From: Pegoplata infirma
Taxonomy: Eukaryota; Arthropoda; Insecta; Diptera; Anthomyiidae
Reading direction: 5' to 3'
Length of the DNA stretch: 64,000 bases
Assembly (NCBI GenBank): GCA_963921195.1
Contig: OY992538.1
Span: 2,604,001-2,668,000 of the forward strand
The notes beneath the pieces are model-generated. The model saw nothing but the letters and a program-made list of their open reading frames with translations. It did not search any database and was not told where the DNA came from. Of the stretch, positions 58,227 to 64,000 are shown one piece after another. Each line of letters begins with the position of its first letter. Position 1 is the first letter of the stretch. Made by a program: the position numbers and the translations under genes.

Positions 58227-58849
58227 ACAAGTAAAAAAGTTAAATTCGGCCTTGCCGAATGTAGTGATACCCTCCACAATTTCAAAAAGATTATTGCAAA
58301 CAACTTTATTTAAAGGAAATTGCTTTTGAAAAAAAAAAAAAAAAATTTCCGCGAAAAAAAATTTTGGTAAAAAAAAAATCCGCGATTTTTTTCTGTTTTT
58401 GGCAAAAAATATGTTCGTACTTGTTTAAATACCATTTAGTGCTCAATTATGTTCACATATGTCAACCAGAAGCCGAATTAAAGCATTTTGTATTTTTAGG
58501 TTATGTTGAATGTACTGAAATTTTTGAGGTGTGCTTACATTTTCGTTCATAACTTTTGAACCGCTGAACCGATATCGCTCAAATGCAATACCAAACTTCT
58601 CAGGAGAACTTCCAATATATATGTTAAGTTTCAGTCATCTCTGTGCAATATTTTGTCCGCGAGAGCATTTTCCACAGACAGACGGACAGACGGACAGACG
58701 GACAGACGGACATCGCTAGAATGTCTTAAAATCGATCGGGCATCATGAATATATATACTTTATGGGGTCCCAGACCGATATTTCGATGAGTTACAAACGG
58801 AATGACAAACTTATATATACCCTCTATCACTAAGTGGAGGGTATAAAAA
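58227..58849 (-). mobile_element. Complete short Helentron (~620 bp)
   Basis: Minus orientation, with TATACCCTCCACTTAG start at 58849, the core, (GTCC/GTCT)n at 58677-58710, and the 3' end TGGAGGGTATCAC, ATTCGGC-aag-GCCGAAT, TTACTTGTTT at 58227. Very close to 34934-35545. Confidence 0.8.
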
Positions 58850-58919
58850 GATCAGATTTAAAATAATATTATTAAAAATTTTCATTTAATACAATTAAAA
58901 TTTTCCCGAACATTTTCAT

Positions 58920-59246
58920 CAAGGTTGGCAATCGATACCCACCCAGAATAACGGTATTTGGCTATTGTACCACAACCAATAAAGATATGGGATATGTTAC
59001 TTCGTGTTTGTACCGGTTGCTTTTCGAAATATAGGTCAATACCTTTATAATACCGTTTGAAACGGTATTTTAAAGGTATTGGCCTATAAAACGCAAATGA
59101 ATCGGTACAAACACGAAGTAATACATCAAAAGTATTATAAATTTCATCTACTTTCATAATCGCTTTTAAAAATGTCCACATCTTTATTGGTTGCGGTACA
59201 ATAGCCAAATACCGTTATTCTGGGTGGGTATCGATTGCCAACCTTG
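58920..59246. mobile_element. 327-bp hAT-like MITE with perfect 8-bp target duplication
   Basis: Ends CAAGGTTGGCAATCGATACC and its perfect complement. The terminal inverted repeat is about 50 bp. Flanks ATTTTCAT at 58912-58919 and 59247-59254. A second inner palindrome (around 'ccgtttgaaacgg') sits at ~59060. The long repeat and intact duplication indicate a recent insertion. Confidence 0.9.
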
Positions 59247-59298
59247 ATTTTCATTAATTTCGTGAAAATTTTCAAAAAATTGAATTTAAATGATACAC

Positions 59299-60046
59299 CC
59301 CAGCAAAACTTTGGTAATGGGTAGTGATTATATAACACATTACCAGGTAATGTATATAACTTATTTGTATATAACTTATTTGTAGCATTATTTTATGATG
59401 TCTTAGCAAACATTTGTTCCACAACGTATTATTTTCAAGTAAAAAATTATGCATTACTAATAATTTGCTACGTAATGCATGATTATTGGAAAAAATGTAT
59501 TTCATATTTATTATTTCTAAACATTAAATCATGGATGACTTATATTTGGTTACATTATGTATTATTTGAAAGTTTGAAATAATGCATTATTTATAATTGG
59601 ATGCATAATGCATTACAATAACATAAAAAATAAATATTTTATAAAAAAATGCATAAGTTTAAACTAGAGATGGGATCACGACAGGAAATTTCAAACGACA
59701 CACACTCACGAGCATATTTTATCTACTTACACTCACTTACAATCACGTGAGTAAATTTAATACAAAATTACTTTTTCACTACTCGTAACACCTTATATAT
59801 TATCTTCTGGTATGCTATATTATTTCATTTCTCGTAACCTATAAAATATCATATATTTTACACCTTACTCGTGTTCTTCGCTATAAATTTATGACTTATT
59901 TTATACCTTACTGGTATTCTTTGTGATAATGTGGATGCATTACTTTGAGTCTCATCGCCTGTTAAAATCATCAATGCTGCAATGTATAAAATAAGAGATC
60001 CTATACCTTATTTTATACCTTATTTGGTAATCTAAGTTTTGCTGGG
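59299..60046. mobile_element. CCCAGC-ended element (748 bp), uninterrupted copy
   Basis: Ends CCCAGCAAAACTTTGGTAAT and TCTAAGTTTTGCTGGG. Inner text 'gagatgggatcacgacagg' and 'cactcacgagcatatttt' match 51090-51160. It serves as the empty site for the foldback at 48754. Superfamily not assigned. Confidence 0.72.
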
Positions 60047-60455
60047 ACATTTTATTGATTCAATAAAACCTGACATAGATTACTTTTTACGTTATATTTT
60101 TACAACTCTAATCATTCTGGTTATATTCTAATTTATATCTGTGTAATTTCAAAGATTTTTCCAAATTTTTAAGTCTACATATCTCGGTAGGAAAATTATC
60201 CATAAGTCGAAAATTTTGTCACTATCATTTTTTATAAGAGCCAAACTATATTCCAAATTGTTTGTATCAGATTTGAAACTGGCGAGGTCAGAATTAACAT
60301 GAATTAACTCAAATGCAAAATTAAAAATTTCCACTTAATGTAAAAAACTTTATTAATTTCAATTTTTAATTTTTGATTTGCGATTTCTAAATAAACCCAA
60401 AGAATCAACAATTTTAATTTAATAAGAAATCTATACCCTACACTAAATAAAACAA
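60047..60455. other. Unassigned AT-rich DNA
   Basis: No repeat or gene recognised; small ORFs on the minus strand have no domain. Confidence 0.3.
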
Positions 60456-61250
60456 AAACGTGTAGAAAAGTTAAATTCGACTTGGCCGAATCTATGAATA
60501 CCCTCCACAATGCCCTTTTTAAGTTAAAGTAAATTTTCCAGAGTGAAAAAAATAACATTTTTGATTAGAAAGATTTTATTTTGTGTAAAAAAACTTTTTT
60601 TTTAACTAATTTTTGAAATAAAAAAATAATTTTCTAAATTTTTTTTGAGTGTAAATTTTTTTTTAGTGTTAAATATTTTTCAAGTGTATTTTTTTTTTTT
60701 TTTAGTGTAAAAATATTTTTGAGTGACAAAAATGCCTTGTAAAATATTTTTGTGACTTACCAATGTTTTTAAAACATGTTTAACGGGTTTTCAACACATG
60801 AATTTCAGGTGAGGCGAATCTAAAATTTAAAATTGACTGAAATTCAATACGAAACAGCCAAAAGGAACGACAAATATATAACATATGCTAAGCTTCAGCA
60901 TCCTCAGAATTGCCTTTAGATAGTTGTCGTGTTTTTAATCTCGTAAATTCGTGAAAAACCCTTGCCGAAATTCACTCTTTTGCTCATAACTTTTGATACC
61001 TACCTGACCAGGTAAATTCCCAACATATATTCCAAACTTCAGGAGCCTCCGTAAAGTCATTCAAAAGCTAGCGTGTTTTCAACAGACAGACATTCAGACG
61101 GACGGACGGACATCGCTAGATCGTCTTAGAATCTAACGAGGATCATGAATATATATACTTTATGGGGTCTTAGACCAATATTTCGAGGTGTTACACACGG
61201 AATGACAAACTTATATATACCCTCTATCACTAGAGTGGAGGGTATAAAAA
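60456..61250 (-). mobile_element. Complete Helentron (~795 bp)
   Basis: Minus orientation: 5' TATACCCTCCACTC (61248), core, short GTCC run at 61096-61112, body with TTGAGTGTAAA units, TGGAGGGTATTC, hairpin ATTCGGC-caa-GTCGAAT (a G.T pair replaces G-C), CTACACG end. Same subfamily as 6239-9534 and 18993-19817. Confidence 0.75.
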
Positions 61251-61304
61251 TAAGTATAATTTTTTTAATTCCGAATTTTCGCACTAAAAGGGAAAGCCTA
61301 ATAT

Positions 61305-61930
61305 GTTAGGTTAGGTTAGAGGTGGCGGAGTCAAAGACTCCTCACATAGACCGGATGGTCCATAGCGAAACCACAATAATTCCTCAGCGACGCTGATAGA
61401 ACGCGTTTGTCCTCATTGCGAATTGTACTATTTGCCTTAGGTCAACATTCGAAACGGTTTCCAAGCTCTCGAAGTCATGTCTGCCTAAAATGTGCAGTCG
61501 GGATCTGGCCAAAGCAGGACATTGGCAAAGAATATGTTCGACCGTTTCTTCAGTGTTAGGTTCATCACACCTTCTACAGCTTGCATCAGAAATAAGTCCC
61601 ATCTTCTTTCTATGATAACCTATTAGGCAGTGCCCGGTGATAACTCCAGTAAGTACACGGCAGTTCCATCTAGTGAGTGAGAGTAAGTATTCAGTTTTTC
61701 TTAGATTGTAGCATGCCCACAATCGTCTACTGATCGCACTTGTCGTTAGCTCTCTCCACTTTCTATTAGCCATTGCAGTGTTTTGAATGTCGCGTAGCGA
61801 TCTAAAGTGCTGGATTGGTGGATCAATATGTACAGAAATACCAATACCATCAGCACCTTGTTTCGCGAGCTCGTCCGCTCTCTCGTTTCCTTGAATACCT
61901 ATGTGACCTGGTACCCATATTAGTTTCACC
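61305..61930 (-). mobile_element. 5'-truncated LOA-like non-LTR element
   Basis: Minus strand: RNase H end and C-terminal part of ORF2, ~80-nt 3' UTR, and a CTAACCTAACCTAA tail (61307-61320). It is a different family from the 12.4-kb element: proteins share the order of motifs but differ in most residues. 5' truncation at ~61930 is typical of target-primed insertion. A clear target duplication was not found. Confidence 0.8.
61384..61929 (-). pseudogene. ORF2 C-terminal fragment: RNase H tail and Cys/His motif
   Basis: 181 codons open without a stop. WVPGH (residues 5-9) and RADELAKQG (Asp19) are the last RNase H motifs. GHCLIGYH and CRRCDEPNTEETVEHILCQC (C-x2-C-x10-H-x2-C) match the C-terminal motif of the larger element. 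All upstream domains are absent, so it cannot function. The start codon reported here (GTG) is only the truncation point. Confidence 0.88.
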
Positions 61931-62244
61931 TAATAAATATGTGCACTTTTATGTTATAGTAGTAAAAACTTAACTTTATGAAAACATTTGCAGGTATAAA
62001 ATGAAAGAAGTGTGTTTGAGTTTTTGTGCACTTTTTTTAAAAATAAACCGTATACATTCGCATGGCACACATTAAACGTAAGCAGCAACACAATTTAACC
62101 TAATTAAAAATATTTCAAAACAAAAGTTTTCAATGTAAATTAAGAGTCATTAATATAACAGTAAAAAGCTTAAAAAATTATTTTCAGAAAACTTTGTTTT
62201 TTTTTTTATAAAAATTATAGTAGTATAATGTTTCTAAACTATAG

Positions 62245-62310
62245 AAAAAAAGTTAAATAAATGATTTTATTTCGGCTTGGCCGAGTCCATTAATATTCCT
62301 CACAGTGTAT
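62245..62310 (-). mobile_element. 3' end fragment of a Helentron
   Basis: Text 'tttcggcttggccgagtcc' followed by 'attcctcacagtg' is the decayed hairpin and TGGAGGGTAT end in minus orientation. Nothing else of the element was found. Confidence 0.5.
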
Positions 62311-62413
62311 AAACAAATTTGAGAGAAAAACTGTTGAGTCTTTTTTGAAACTTTGTGCGATAGCAACTTGTTTCTTGAATTTTTTTTTTTTAATTAAAAA
62401 AAAAAATGTTGAT

Positions 62414-62480
62414 ACACTCAAAAAAAAAAAAACCTTGTCAAATTACTAGAAAAAGTCCAGTAATCCCATTTTACCAATAG
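62414..62480. mobile_element. Possible single end of a TACACTC MITE
   Basis: TACACTCAAAAAAAAAAAAC matches the terminal repeat of families M1-M4; no opposite end was found nearby. Confidence 0.35.
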
Positions 62481-62779
62481 CCCTGTTTTCGCATAACTGT
62501 ATATAACCTAGAGCCTTTCACCAAAAACATTTTTTTGGATTTTTGCATTTCTTGAAGTGGATTTTGGGATTTTTTTTTAATTTTTTTGGAAGGTTGGGAT
62601 CAACTCAATCAAATCCATTTTTTATTAAAAATTAGGTGATGAAACGTATTTTTTTTATTATTTTCTCTGGTGCTTTTTTTACAAAACTGGATACATTATA
62701 ATGAAGTATCCCTATAAATATTGCTAGCCTCCTAAAAAAAAATATTTGCGGTCAAAATTATAAGTTCAAGAGCCACTAA

Positions 62780-63250
62780 TAGTGCGTTTACATTGGATTT
62801 ATAATCTAGTAAATTGCAATTTTAATCTACTTTGTAATCTGTACCGTTTACATTGGCATTTTTTGCATTTGAGAAGATTAAGATTGGCATTTATAATAAC
62901 AAGTTGGTAATAAATGTGTGTGACTGCGTCAAAAGACAGCGACGGTAATTCGACGTCGTATGATTAACAAGGACAGTGACGGCGTTTACAAATAACAATG
63001 TCAGCGGCATAAACATACCTGGCGGCGCCATCAAAACGGCAGCTTTGTGTCGGTGTTTTTCAGTGTTGGAAAATGAAAATAATAGAAATACAGAGTTGTA
63101 TTTAACTTTACAAGATTGCGTTTGCCGATTAGAGCCTAAACTACTAGATTGAAAAAAATATAAATTTGTATGGGCAATCTAATAGATTGAAACTGGATTG
63201 GAGCCACAATCTACTTTAAGCTAGCTTAGAGGACCAGTGTAAATGCACTA
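62780..63250. mobile_element. 471-bp PIF/Harbinger-like MITE
   Basis: Ends TAGTGCGTTTACATTGG and CCAGTGTAAATGCACTA match at 15 of 17 positions when inverted. Flanks TAA at 62777-62779 and 63251-63253. The interior repeats the 'ttaatctact' / 'agattga' motifs. A 3-bp TAA duplication suits PIF/Harbinger. No ORF. Confidence 0.75.
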
Positions 63251-63409
63251 TAAGATGACATTAAAAGCAAAAATTTAGAATTTGTCGAGTTCAAACCTCA
63301 ATAACCTCAGTAAATCGAGAAATAAGCAATGTATGAACGTGATGTTGAATCCTTGAGATAAGGTCTTCAAAACACCTTTTATTTAAGACCAATCTGACAA
63401 TGGTCACTT

Positions 63410-63660
63410 TAGTACACACAAAAGAAAAACTCTGTCAAAAAATCTGTAAAACGACTTTTAATTTGATTTATTGAATTTCAAAATAGTTTTAAACATATTT
63501 TTAGCAGATTATTTTTTAATTATACAGAAATAGTGTCTGCTAAAATCAGCAGATTTCTCATATTGCTCAAAGTGGGTGTATTTTCAGCAGATTTTGCTGC
63601 TGAAGGACCAACAAATCTCAAATATCTGTTTTTTGCTTATGCTCAAAATGGGCTTTGGTT
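63410..63660. repeat. Interspersed repeat with a CTGCTAAAATCAGCAG palindrome, copy 2
   Basis: Matches 2003-2190, again with CTGCTAAAATCAGCAG and 'gggtgtattttcagcag'. A weaker copy may lie at 31830-31870. Ends unresolved. Confidence 0.45.
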
Positions 63661-63832
63661 ATTACGCGAAAATATTTATTAGTTTTCGTCATTTTCCCCC
63701 TGTATTTTCATTAATCATCATTAGCTTTTGTATTTAATGTATTAAAAATCATATTTCATTTGCCATGTTTTACAAATTGTAATTTACAATTGTTTACTGG
63801 AAACATTTACAATTAAAATAATTTCACATACA

Positions 63833-64000
63833 TGAGGCATTCCACATCAAATATTCCGCTACAGAAAAACATGTGTCCCGTGAATTTCTAAATAGATTGT
63901 ATGAATATGGAACTAAGAAAATTGCGTTTTTGGTTTTTGCATTTTTCAAAAACTGGGCTCAGGAGGTGTGGTCAAATATTAGAAAAATTTTAAAATTTGT
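63833..64000. mobile_element. Start of another foldback FBc copy, cut by the window edge
   Basis: GAGGCATTCCACATCAAATAT and then 'attgcgtttttggtttttgc', parallel to 24776-24935. Confidence 0.6.

Overview
The window is AT-rich, repeat-saturated nuclear DNA from a higher fly. It carries many copies of a repeat with the architecture described for dipteran mini-me / DINE-1 (INE-1) Helentron-type elements: a (TA)n run, a conserved core, then (GTCY)n. It also carries a LOA-like non-LTR retrotransposon. A calyptrate fly is my guess, but the sequence does not prove it. I recognise no host protein-coding gene, rRNA gene or functional tRNA gene. The stretch is best read as intergenic or intronic DNA built by repeated transposon insertion. 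The only convincing coding sequence belongs to retrotransposons.

Layout. 0-2 kb: end of a long foldback element joined to a Helentron that is split by a second Helentron. 2.6-5.8 kb: degraded foldback and Helentron pieces, a small hAT-like element and some possibly unique DNA. 6.2-9.5 kb: a Helentron holding a 2.1-kb palindromic foldback. 12.0-17.9 kb: a Helentron holding a nearly complete 5.15-kb LOA-like retrotransposon on the minus strand, with a 13-bp target duplication. 18.0-20.3 kb: Helentron containing a foldback containing another Helentron. 21.8-24.0 and 33.2-36.1 kb: two copies of a T-rich composite repeat, each loaded with different insertions. 24.8-29.9 kb: foldback sequence with a 2.8-kb non-autonomous Helitron carrying two satellite-like arrays. 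31.0-32.4 kb: hAT-like element with a nested MITE. 36.7-38.9 kb: second 2.1-kb foldback. 40.9-45.6 kb: three-level nest (foldback, Helentron, Helitron). 46.2-51.4 kb: MITE, inverted-repeat DNA and an element split by a 2.0-kb foldback. 51.4-56.3 kb: MITEs, one with a tRNA-like segment, and a 330-bp-period tandem array. 56.8-64 kb: MITEs, three Helentrons, a retrotransposon 3' fragment and the start of another foldback.

How the parts interact. Foldback ends repeatedly sit in TA-rich DNA, including the (TA)n core of Helentrons. Helentrons sit in T-runs, including those inside foldback arms. One roughly 165-bp monomer builds the arms of two foldback families and also stands alone as a tandem array. 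At least two Helitron copies carry the same 146-bp and 16-bp arrays at different copy numbers. These links between elements are the most interesting content. No new enzymatic or defence system was found.
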